Assembly (NCBI GenBank): GCA_030593645.1
Contig: JAUVGT010000099.1
Location: 1-12,704 of the forward strand
DNA from: Deltaproteobacteria bacterium
Lineage (GTDB): Bacteria; Desulfobacterota; Desulfobacteria; Desulfobacterales; JAUVGT01
Length of the DNA stretch: 12,704 bases
Direction: 5' to 3'
Positions 1 to 6,807 of this stretch are shown in pieces. A program made the position numbers and the translations under genes. Each line of letters opens with the position of its first letter. Position 1 is the first letter of the stretch. Under the pieces are notes generated by a model. That model was not told the DNA's origin. It saw only the letters and a list, made by a program, of their open reading frames with translations, and did not search any database.

Positions 1-1
1 A

Positions 2-133
2 TGTTTATGGAAAGGAGATGAAGTCTATGAACGAGGCTACACCAATTCTAATGGAGATATAACGTTAAACCCATCGCCATCAACTGTAGGTACCATGTAT
101 GTTACGGTAACTAAACACAACTATCTCCCCTAT
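2..133 (+). other. Ig-like domain fragment of peptidase C25/gingipain type, fused in frame to the ATP sulfurylase tail
   Basis: Frame 2 translates as LWKGDEVYERGYTNSNGDI, then LNPSPSTVGTMYVTVTKHNY, then LPYE. The pattern is GxEVYxxGYTxxxGxxTLxxSPxTxGTMxVTVTKHNYxPYE, which I recognise from the Ig-like module of large secreted C25-type peptidases and adhesins. It has no place in ATP sulfurylase. The switch to ATP sulfurylase sequence falls around bases 131-140, where both partners would read something like PYE/YED-DE, leaving a short shared stretch. Family recognition is from memory, not from a search. Confidence 0.55.
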
Positions 134-832
134 GAAGATGAATTTATGCCGGTCGATCAGGTTTCTAAGGGAGTGCAGACAATTTCTCTTTCGGGCTCCG
201 ACATCAGGAATCGGATTTGGTCCGGCCGAAAAATACCGGAATGGGCCACATTCCCGGAAATTGTGAATGAACTGCAAAAAGCATATCCGCCCCCTGAAAA
301 ACAGGGATTTACTGTTTTTTTTACCGGGTTGTCAGGTGCCGGTAAATCAACCATCGCTAAAGTTCTTTATGCACGATTTCTTGAACTGGGAAGCCGTCCG
401 GTTACACTTCTTGATGGAGATATCGTCCGGCATAATCTTTCCAGCGAATTAAGTTTTTCAAAAGAACACCGGGATATCAATGTACGCCGAATCGGGTTTG
501 TTGCATGTGAGATCACCAAAAACCGGGGAATCGCAATTTGTGCGCCCATTGCACCGTATGAGATTACACGGAATGAAATCAGGGATCAAACAGAAAGCTA
601 TGGCGGATTTATTGAAGTGCATGTGTCAACTCCGATCGGTGAATGTGAAAAAAGGGACCGGAAAGGGATGTATGCGAAAGCCCGTGCCGGCTTGATAAAG
701 GGATATACAGGAATAGATGATCCATATGAAGTCCCTGAAACACCTGAGCTAAGAATAGATACGACAAATATTACACCTGATGAAGCGGCTCAGGAAATTC
801 TCCTCTTTTTGAGTCAGAAAGGTTATATATAA
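2..832 (+). CDS. cysC: ATP sulfurylase C-terminus / adenylylsulfate (APS) kinase, 5'-partial and apparently chimeric
   Basis: The kinase domain phosphorylates APS with ATP to give PAPS, the activated sulfate used for reductive assimilation or sulfation; it is cytoplasmic. Numbering from the ATG at 95 gives 245 residues. The Walker A motif GLSGAGKST lies at residues 78-86, the LDGD segment at 106-109, FSKEHRDINVRRIG at 121-134, and the family signature KARAGLIKGYTGIDDPYE near 185-202. Residues ~13-65 (DEFMPVDQV, SLSGSDIRNR, IPEWATFPEIVNEL) match the C-terminal end of ATP sulfurylase in bifunctional sat-cysC proteins, so the gene should have a full ATP sulfurylase upstream. It does not: the frame stays open to base 2 and that stretch reads like a different domain (next entry). 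The ATG at 95 has no convincing ribosome binding site and lies inside the foreign segment, so the true start is probably outside the window. The kinase assignment is sure; the 5' structure is not. Confidence 0.88.
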   Translation, partial: CLWKGDEVYERGYTNSNGDITLNPSPSTVGTMYVTVTKHNYLPYEDEFMPVDQVSKGVQTISLSGSDIRNRIWSGRKIPEWATFPEIVNELQKAYPPPEKQGFTVFFTGLSGAGKSTIAKVLYARFLELGSRPVTLLDGDIVRHNLSSELSFSKEHRDINVRRIGFVACEITKNRGIAICAPIAPYEITRNEIRDQTESYGGFIEVHVSTPIGECEKRDRKGMYAKARAGLIKGYTGIDDPYEVPETPELRIDTTNITPDEAAQEILLFLSQKGYI

Positions 833-845
833 TAAATATTCCGGC

Positions 846-1010
846 TTAGGGTTCTCACACAAATAAATTCACAAACTTTAAGGGGCGAGGCGCCCAGTCG
901 GCAAGACGCAAAAGCGCAGAAATATCAAGCATATTTGAAGCTTTTGTAACGCAGCCGAATGGGATGATTCGCCTCTTAAAATGTGAATTAATTTTTGAGC
1001 GAGCCCTTAA
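846..1010. repeat. Long imperfect palindrome, MITE/REP-like dispersed repeat
   Basis: The ~165-bp stretch between the APS kinase and the histidine kinase folds on itself from end to end. The outer arms at 849-874 and 982-1007 match at 21 of 26 positions as inverted repeats (both contain AATTCACA inward and AGGG outward). Next come TTTAAGGGGCGAGGC (878-892) against GATTCGCCTCTTAAA (966-980), then GTCGGC-AAGACGCAAAAGC against GCTTTTGTAACGCAGCCGA. At the tip AAATAT and ATATTT enclose CAAGC. No reading frame is carried. The layout is that of a non-autonomous miniature element or REP-type repeat; I recall similar sequences scattered in Desulfobacteraceae genomes, but that needs a search. It may also act as a transcriptional barrier after the kinase gene, since no separate terminator is seen there. 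Confidence 0.7.
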
Positions 1011-1064
1011 CTGCCTGAAAGCAAACCTTTCGTATTGTACCGGTTTAAGATTGATTATCGGGTC

Positions 1065-1071
1065 AAAGGAG
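1065..1071 (+). promoter_or_regulatory. Ribosome binding site deciding the histidine kinase start
   Basis: AAAGGAG sits 8 bases before the ATG at 1080. The longer open frame begins with a TTG at 1035, which has no such site in front of it and would add 15 residues that do not look like part of the protein, so 1080 is preferred. Confidence 0.75.
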
Positions 1072-1079
1072 ATATTTTT

Positions 1080-4000
1080 ATGGCGATGGATAATTTTCTT
1101 AAGGAACAGAAGAAAATCAGTGATTCAATGATGCTGGCGGCGATACTCATCGCGACAATCTACTGGGTACTCGATTCAATTCTGAATATATTCTTTTCAA
1201 ATAAATATAATATATTGGCTGAACTGATCGGACCGGATCTCTATGATGTCTATGTTCGTGTGATTGTATTATGTCTTTTTATTATTTTTGGTTCTCATGC
1301 CCAATCCGCGATTAATACGCTGAAAAAAGCAAAAGGAGCGCTGCTTGACAACGAAGAAAGATTCAGGACCATGGCAAATTTTACATATCACTGGGAATAC
1401 TGGATCGGTCCGGATGGTAAATTTGTTTATATTTCACCTTCCTGTGAACGTGTTACAGGATATCATCCAAAAGAATTTTTAAAACATCCGGAACTTATGG
1501 TAGAAATCATTCATCCGGATGATCGTGAAAGAGTGGTTGAACATATTAAGCAGGAAACTCAAGACCGGGAAGTACAGGAAATCGAATACCGAATCGTCAC
1601 CCCGCTCGGTGATGTACGATGGATTGGTCATATCTGCCAATCTGTACAGGGTATGGACGACAGATATCTTGGTAAACGTGTTAGCAACAGGGATATCACC
1701 ATTGTAAAACAGGAGGTTGAAGAAAGGCAGAAGGTTGAACAGCGTCTGTCAAGGATTAATGAGAGCTTTTTAAGCTTTGGTTCCAATGCACTGGAAAATA
1801 TCAATAGGCTTACGGCTCTTTGCGGTGAATTGCTTGGGGCTACATGTGCTGTTTATAATCGCCTGGAATACGGCGTTCTTTATTCCTGCGGTCAATGGAA
1901 TACACCTGACAATTATAACTCATTTGATCATCCGGAAGGACAGATCAGTTACGATGTGATCAAGAGTGGCGGTGATGGTTTTCTATATGTTTCCGACATT
2001 AAAAATTCCGGGTACGGACCAAAAATTCCGGATGATGATGCCTCTTCGTCTTATTCATATGTCGGAAAGGCTGTTAAATTCGCTGAAACAATAGCAGGTT
2101 CCCTGTGCGTTGTCTTTCAGAAAGATTATATATTAAATAAAGTAGACAAGCGTGTAATGAGCATTATCGCTTCTGCCATCGGCGTTGAGGAGGAACGGAA
2201 AAGAGCGGAAGTAAAACTCGAAAAATACCGCGAACACCTCGAAGACCTGATCAAGAAGCGGACTGTAAAACTCCTGGAGACCAATGAAAATCTGAAGCGG
2301 GAGATAAAAGAGCGAAAACACGAAGAAGAAACCAGAAAATCAACACAAGTTGAGTTAAAGGAAACTTCAATATTGCTGGAAACCATTTTTAATACCCTGC
2401 CGGATATTCTCGGTGTTCAGGATGTTAATCAGAATATGATCAGGTACAACAGTGCGGGGTACAATTTTTTTAATAAATCGCATAAGGAGGTTGAAGGGAA
2501 AAAATGTTATAGTTTATTTGGCAATGATTCAACCTGTGAATACTGTCCAACTTCCAGAGTTTTGGAAACCGGAAAACCATTCCGCATGGAAAAATACGAG
2601 GAATCCCTGGATGTCTGGTTCGATGCCAGGGCATATCCGATTGTAAATGACAAAGGGGATGTTGTAAAGATAATTGAACACCTGCGCGATATTACAGAGG
2701 AAAAAAAATACAAGGAAGCCCTTCTTGAATCCGAGGAAAAATATCGTCTGCTTGTTGAAAATGCCGGAGATGCAATTTTTATCATGCAGAATGACATGAT
2801 AAAGTATTCGAATTCAATCACTAAAGAATTAACCAAAACCCTGAAGGCGAAATTCGATAAAGGGTTTGATTTTATCAATAATTATATCCATCCAAAACAG
2901 CGTGAAAAATTCATTGAATGGTATAAGAGCAGATTAAGAGATAATACCCATTCAAATACATATTCATTCAGTATTATCAACGACGATGGTATTGAAATCT
3001 GGTTTGAGCTGAACGTAGTAATAATTACATGGGAAGGAAAACCCGCGGCTTTGAATTTTCTGAAGGATATCAGCAACCAGAAAAGACTTGAAGCGCAGGT
3101 TCACCAGGCACAGCGGCTGGAGTCCATCGGAACCCTGGCCGGTGGTATAGCCCATGACTTTAACAATTTACTTATGGGAATCCAGGGCAGCGCTTCTGTT
3201 ATGCTGCTGGATATAAATGAGGGTGACCCGCATTATGAAAATGTAAAACTTATTGAACGGTGTATCAAGAGCGGCGCCCTTCTGACAAAACAGCTTCTCG
3301 GTTTTGCCCGGAGGGGAAAGTATGTGGTTAAACCGGCGGATCTGAATGAAGTGGCCAACAGAACGTCGATTATTTTCGGCCGCACCCGAAAGGAAATAAC
3401 CATCCATAGAAAATATTTAAAAGACCTGTTGATGGTGGAAGTGGATGTGGGGCAGATTGAACAGGTACTGCTGAACCTTTACGTCAATGCCTGGCAGGCC
3501 ATGCCGGGAGGGGGTGATCTCTATATTGCGACGGAAAATGTTACGATTGATGAAAGTTACAGTCAAACTTCAATGGACCATATAACACCGGGAAAATATG
3601 CTAAAATTTCTGTAACCGATAACGGAATCGGTATGGATGAACAGGTCAGGCAGCGAATATTCGAACCGTTTTTTACAACACGTGATGTGGGTGCCGGTAC
3701 GGGCCTGGGCCTTGCATCCGCATATGGTATTATTAAAAACCATAAAGGTATAATCAATTGTTACAGTGAAAAATATTATGGAACGACGTTCAATATCTAT
3801 ATTCCCGCTTCCGATAAGAAATTAGTTTCTGTTGATATGGAAATCGCGGAACAGATATTAAAAGGTACAGAAACGATTCTATTGGTGGATGATGAAGAAG
3901 TCGTATTAAATGGCTGTGGAGAGATTATGAAAAACATGGGCTATCAAGTACTGCTGGCTCCAAATGGTCAGGAAGCCCTTAACATTTATGAGAAAAAGAA

Positions 4001-4232
4001 GGGTGAAATTGGCCTTGTGATACTCGATTTGATCATGCCGACTATGAACGGCGGTGAAGTATATGACAGACTAAAAAAAATGAATCCTGAAATTAAGGTT
4101 CTTCTGTCAAGCGGGTACAGTATAAACAGCCAGGCCGCCGACATCATAGAACGGGGCTGCAACGGGTTTATTCAAAAACCTTACGATATGAGACAGTTAT
4201 CTCATAAAATCAGGGGAATACTGGATACATAG
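1080..4232 (+). CDS. Membrane hybrid sensor histidine kinase (PAS-GAF-PAS-PAS-HisKA-HATPase-receiver)
   Basis: Two-component sensor of 1050 residues. Two membrane helices (about 17-39 and 54-71) flank a short outside loop, so sensing is probably cytoplasmic or membrane-linked. Then follow PAS1 (~91-207), a GAF-like domain (~226-370), a charged coiled coil (~371-425), PAS2 (~430-542), PAS3 (~550-667), HisKA with phospho-acceptor H692 in GGIAHDFNNLL, and an HATPase domain with N box LLNLYVNAWQAM (797-808), G1 DNGIGM (847-852), F box FEPFFTT (861-867) and G2 GAGTGLGLASAYG (871-883). A C-terminal receiver (~931-1050) has acidic DD at 937-938, phospho-acceptor D983 in ILDLIMP, S1010/S1011 and K1033. 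All catalytic residues are present, so H692 to D983 transfer is expected. No response regulator or output gene is adjacent, so the target is unknown. PAS2 carries a cysteine cluster, C476-x9-C486-x2-C489. Confidence 0.93.
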   Translation: MAMDNFLKEQKKISDSMMLAAILIATIYWVLDSILNIFFSNKYNILAELIGPDLYDVYVRVIVLCLFIIFGSHAQSAINTLKKAKGALLDNEERFRTMANFTYHWEYWIGPDGKFVYISPSCERVTGYHPKEFLKHPELMVEIIHPDDRERVVEHIKQETQDREVQEIEYRIVTPLGDVRWIGHICQSVQGMDDRYLGKRVSNRDITIVKQEVEERQKVEQRLSRINESFLSFGSNALENINRLTALCGELLGATCAVYNRLEYGVLYSCGQWNTPDNYNSFDHPEGQISYDVIKSGGDGFLYVSDIKNSGYGPKIPDDDASSSYSYVGKAVKFAETIAGSLCVVFQKDYILNKVDKRVMSIIASAIGVEEERKRAEVKLEKYREHLEDLIKKRTVKLLETNENLKREIKERKHEEETRKSTQVELKETSILLETIFNTLPDILGVQDVNQNMIRYNSAGYNFFNKSHKEVEGKKCYSLFGNDSTCEYCPTSRVLETGKPFRMEKYEESLDVWFDARAYPIVNDKGDVVKIIEHLRDITEEKKYKEALLESEEKYRLLVENAGDAIFIMQNDMIKYSNSITKELTKTLKAKFDKGFDFINNYIHPKQREKFIEWYKSRLRDNTHSNTYSFSIINDDGIEIWFELNVVIITWEGKPAALNFLKDISNQKRLEAQVHQAQRLESIGTLAGGIAHDFNNLLMGIQGSASVMLLDINEGDPHYENVKLIERCIKSGALLTKQLLGFARRGKYVVKPADLNEVANRTSIIFGRTRKEITIHRKYLKDLLMVEVDVGQIEQVLLNLYVNAWQAMPGGGDLYIATENVTIDESYSQTSMDHITPGKYAKISVTDNGIGMDEQVRQRIFEPFFTTRDVGAGTGLGLASAYGIIKNHKGIINCYSEKYYGTTFNIYIPASDKKLVSVDMEIAEQILKGTETILLVDDEEVVLNGCGEIMKNMGYQVLLAPNGQEALNIYEKKKGEIGLVILDLIMPTMNGGEVYDRLKKMNPEIKVLLSSGYSINSQAADIIERGCNGFIQKPYDMRQLSHKIRGILDT

Positions 4233-4244
4233 AGCATCTCAATT

Positions 4245-4943
4245 ATGACTTTAATGCGACTGCAAAAATTTCTTTCAACCGCCGGGTTTTGCTCCAGAAG
4301 AAAAGGGGAGGAGTATATTACAAGCGGACTGGTAAAAGTAAATAATAAGACAGTGACCACGCTCGGAACAAAAGTCGATCCGGAAAACGATATGGTGGTG
4401 ATCCAGGGAGTACGGGTCAAAACAGACCGGAAACCGGTCTATATTGTCTTAAACAAACCGCAGGGATATGTAACAAGCTGCAGTCATCCAGGTGAAAAAA
4501 TCGTACTCGATTTAATTGAGCTGGATCAGCGTTTATATCCTGTGGGACGGCTTGATAAAGATTCAACCGGGCTTTTAATTTTAACAAATGACGGGAGACT
4601 CCATCATCAATTATCACACCCTTCCTTTGATCATGAAAAGGAATATGAGGTGACAACTGAAAGGCCTGTCACGCACAGCGATCTCAGACGGATGGAAAAC
4701 GGCATTGTAATAAAAGGTAAAAGGACTCGACCATCGAAAATTAAGAGAGTTTCTTCAAAATGCTTTACCATTATTCTAAAAGAGGGAAGAAACCGGCAAA
4801 TCAGACGTATGGTGGGTAAAACAAGGAATCAGGTCATAAAGCTGATGCGGATCAGGATTTCCAATGTTAAACTGGGCAAACTGGCAAAAGGAAACTGGCG
4901 CTACCTGACTGAAAATGAAAAAAGACAGCTGTTGAGTCTGTAG
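4245..4943 (+). CDS. rRNA pseudouridine synthase, RsuA/RluB/RluE/RluF family
   Basis: Converts a specific uridine in ribosomal RNA to pseudouridine. The 232-residue protein opens with an S4 RNA-binding domain (RLQKFLSTAGFCSRRKGEEYI, then GLVKVNNKTV; residues 5-37). The catalytic domain carries the family motif GRLDKDSTGLLILTNDG (101-117) with catalytic D104, KEYEV (132-136) and the C-terminal EGRNRQIRRMV (170-180). Length is normal. The start at 4245 has only a weak AGAG upstream; the in-frame ATG at 4254 gives the more usual MRLQKFL beginning and is an alternative. It begins 12 bases after the histidine kinase stop, which suggests co-transcription, although the two functions are unrelated. 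Whether the target is 16S (RsuA-like) or 23S (RluB-like) cannot be told from what I can see. Confidence 0.92.
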   Translation: MTLMRLQKFLSTAGFCSRRKGEEYITSGLVKVNNKTVTTLGTKVDPENDMVVIQGVRVKTDRKPVYIVLNKPQGYVTSCSHPGEKIVLDLIELDQRLYPVGRLDKDSTGLLILTNDGRLHHQLSHPSFDHEKEYEVTTERPVTHSDLRRMENGIVIKGKRTRPSKIKRVSSKCFTIILKEGRNRQIRRMVGKTRNQVIKLMRIRISNVKLGKLAKGNWRYLTENEKRQLLSL

Positions 4944-4959
4944 GAAAATTTATTCTAAT

Positions 4960-5134
4960 GTTGAAAACCATACCCTCCGGGTATGGTCAGAGATAATTGG
5001 CTATGCCTTTTAAGTGGCCATATGTTAATCCAATGTTGAGTTGTCCCCACAACTACAACAAAGGAAAAACATATGAGCCGATTTAGAAAGTTATCACATA
5101 AAGTATGGCATTGCCAGTACCATATTGTATGGGT
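4960..5134 (+). mobile_element. IS200/IS605-family left-end remnant, truncated by an ISAs1-type element
   Basis: A perfect hairpin CCATACCC-TCC-GGGTATGG (4968-4986), of the kind found near the left end of IS200/IS605 elements, lies about 90 bases before a tnpA start at 5073. The TnpA reading is intact for about 20 codons and then stops resembling the family exactly where the ISAs1 terminal repeat begins (5135). The rest of the element, including its right end, is not found in the window. The outer left boundary is approximate. Confidence 0.65.
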
Positions 5135-5219
5135 TAGGGCAATCGCATATCTTCTGCAGAACAAAAATATGCTGACAGATCAGCGCTTGTCATTGTTTTT
5201 AGACTACATAACTGATTGA
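5073..5219 (+). pseudogene. tnpA: Truncated IS200/IS605 TnpA (first ~20 residues genuine)
   Basis: The ATG at 5073 opens MSRFRKLSHKVWHCQYHIVW, which is the characteristic beginning of IS200-type Y1 (HUH) transposases. From codon 21 on, the frame reads into the ISAs1 left end and continues as unrelated residues (RAIAYLLQNKNML...) to a stop at 5217-5219, giving 48 residues in all. The genuine family is about 130-150 residues long and its catalytic HUH motif and tyrosine are missing, so this is a dead fragment. Confidence 0.75.
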
Positions 5220-5321
5220 TATTACAATTGAAAAAGCAATAATCGCTAACATGCTGAATATATAAAAAATATCTAGACTTTTCATCCTTTTTGTGTTAAC
5301 CCCTTATATTATTAACAATTT

Positions 5322-5329
5322 AAGGAGGT
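5322..5329 (+). promoter_or_regulatory. Ribosome binding site of the ISAs1 transposase
   Basis: AAGGAGGT lies 5 bases before the ATG at 5335. This makes 5335 the start rather than the in-frame GTG at 5293, which has no such site. Confidence 0.7.
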
Positions 5330-5334
5330 TAAAC

Positions 5335-6604
5335 ATGTCCTGTGACGATTTCACCATCATCAGCCACTTTACCAGTATCGATGATCCCAGAAAATACAAC
5401 ATTCGGCACAACCTGATAGATATTATCACCATCGCCATCTGCGCCCTTATTTGCGGTGCTGAAAACTGGGTCGATGTCGAACAGTACGGCAAATCAAAAT
5501 ACGACTGGCTAAAACAATTCCTGCAACTGCCCGGTGCGATTCCCTCCCACGACACTTTCGGCAGAGTGTTTTCTCTGCTTGATCCAAAACAGTTCAGTGA
5601 TGCGTTCACCTGCTGGTGGTTGTCAATACAGACACTTATTCACAAAAAACATGTTGCCATTGACGGTAAAACCCTGAGAGCATCTCATGACAAAGCTTCA
5701 GGCAAAAGTGCCATCCACATAGTAATCGCCTGGGCCGTGGAAAACGGCATTGTTCTTGGGCAGGTAAAAACTGATGAAAAATCAAACGAAATAACCGCCA
5801 TTCCCGAACTGATCAAACAACTTAAACTTCAAGACGCCATTGTTTCAATTGATGCCATGGGTTGTCAAAAATCCATTGCTAAACAAATTATCGATAAACA
5901 AGCCGATTATGTTTTTTCTTTGAAAGGTAACCACAGCCTGCTTCACGATCAGATTAAAATGTTCTTTCAAGACAATGCCAACCCCTGTCCTGAATTTGAT
6001 CTTTTTGAATCAACCGATGGTGATCACGGCCGTATTGAAATCCGCCGGTACTCGACAACCGACGATATCGATTGGCTTCAGGGCAAAGAACAATGGTCCG
6101 GGCTTAAAACAATTACAATGGTCCAGCGTCAACGCCACATTGATGATAAGATAAGTGACGAAACCTCATACTATATTTCCAGTATTAAAAAAGACGGTTT
6201 CGTAAAAAGTCCAACTTCTGCGTTGTGCTGCATTTCGCAATCATTCAACGTACGATAAGTACGCTTCATGATTACGAAATTTGCACGCCTTGAATATGAA
6301 CTCTTTACGAAACCGTCTAATTTCAACTTTTTACGAGACCATCAAAAAAGACGCCAAAAAAATCGCTCGTGCCATATGAGGTCATTGACATATTGAAAAC
6401 AGTCTTCACTGGGTTCTTGATGTTTCATTTGATGAAGACCGTTGCCGTGTACGAAAAGATCATGCCCCGGCAAACATGGCGACCTTGCGGCATATCGCTT
6501 TAAACCTGATTAAACAGGAAAAATCATCCAAAGGCAGCATCAAAACCAAAAGACTCAAAGCTGCCTGGGAGAATAGTTATTTGCTCAAAATCCTTAACTC
6601 ATGA
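5335..6604 (+). pseudogene. ISAs1-family DDE transposase, broken by a MITE and two stop codons
   Basis: Begins MSCDDFTIISHFTSIDDPRK and shows the family order: ICALICGAENWVDVEQYG, then AIDGKTLRAS with D110, SIDAMGCQ with D173, and HGRIEIRRY with E235, the DDE triad. After SYYISSIKK the frame enters the MITE and stops at 6256-6258. The transposase resumes on the other side (6350) with DAKKIARAI, meets TGA at 6377-6379 and again at 6386-6388, then runs HIENSLHWVLDVSFDEDRCR and on to ILNS and the TGA at 6602-6604. Removing 6193-6349 leaves exactly 371 codons in one frame, the normal family size. Typical relatives read RGHWHIEN here, so the two stops are probably single transitions (CGA to TGA, TGG to TGA). 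The gene cannot make active transposase. Confidence 0.9.
6193..6343. mobile_element. 151-bp MITE inserted in the ISAs1 transposase
   Basis: Terminal inverted repeats GACGGTTTCGTAAAAAGT (6193-6210) and the reverse complement of 6326-6343 (GATGGTCTCGTAAAAAGT) agree at 16 of 18. The flanks show AAAAAA on both sides (6187-6192 and 6344-6349), a likely target duplication, though a poly-A run makes its exact length ambiguous. Inside is a third copy of the end in inverse orientation (6304-6317, 14 of 14 with 6193-6206). A central hairpin has arms 6232-6253 and 6259-6280, 18 of 22 paired around GATAA. It has no coding capacity. Confidence 0.85.
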
Positions 6605-6644
6605 AAAGACATGCGATTGCCCTATGATGATAATAGATTAGATA

Positions 6645-6673
6645 TTGACAAAAATTTGTTCTTTAGATAGAAG
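6645..6673 (+). promoter_or_regulatory. Possible sigma70-type promoter of the caspase operon
   Basis: TTGACA at 6645-6650 is a perfect -35 hexamer. Seventeen bases on is TAGAAG (6668-6673), a weak -10 with 4 of 6 consensus positions. It starts 20 bases outside the ISAs1 right end and would give a leader of about 125 bases before the ATG at 6808. The leader contains a small 7-bp hairpin, GTAGAAA (6712-6718) with TTTCTAC (6737-6743). Confidence 0.35.
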
Positions 6674-6807
6674 GTGCTATACCAAAATTATATCGGCCAA
6701 CAATCTTTTTTGTAGAAAGGAAATTTTGAAGGGATATTTCTACGCAGTTTCATAATATCTATTTATATTCAGAATTTATGAAGCGGAGAGTATTCATTTG
6801 AAAATAG

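Larger units (their letters stand above)
5135..6624 (+). mobile_element. ISAs1-family insertion sequence (defective, with an inserted MITE)
   Basis: Terminal inverted repeats are visible: 5135-5155 (TAGGGCAATCGCATATCTTC plus T) and the reverse complement of 6604-6624 (TAGGGCAATCGCATGTCTTT plus T) agree at 19 of 21 positions. They bracket a single transposase gene. The span is 1490 bp, or about 1.33 kb once the 151-bp MITE and its target duplication are removed, which is normal for ISAs1. The right repeat overlaps the transposase stop. I see no matching target duplication in the flanks, and the missing half of the IS200 host element does not resume on the right, so a deletion or recombination after insertion is likely. 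Confidence 0.8.

Noticed and set aside
27..62. Short frame MNEATPILMEI preceded by AAAGGAG
   Set aside because: Eleven codons only, out of frame with the long open frame that covers the same bases; a chance ribosome-binding-like match.
1035..1079. TTG-initiated 15-residue extension of the histidine kinase
   Set aside because: No ribosome binding site before 1035, while AAAGGAG is ideally spaced before the ATG at 1080; the extension overlaps the end of the non-coding spacer.
2126..2878. Minus-strand frames under the histidine kinase
   Set aside because: Serine/phenylalanine-rich shadow translations of a well-supported gene, with no motifs of their own.
4968..4986. Perfect hairpin after the pseudouridine synthase read as a terminator
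   Set aside because: No T run follows; its position before an IS200 tnpA start fits the element's left-end hairpin better.
5293..5334. GTG start 14 codons upstream for the ISAs1 transposase
   Set aside because: No ribosome binding site there; AAGGAGGT before the ATG at 5335 and the family's usual beginning support 5335.
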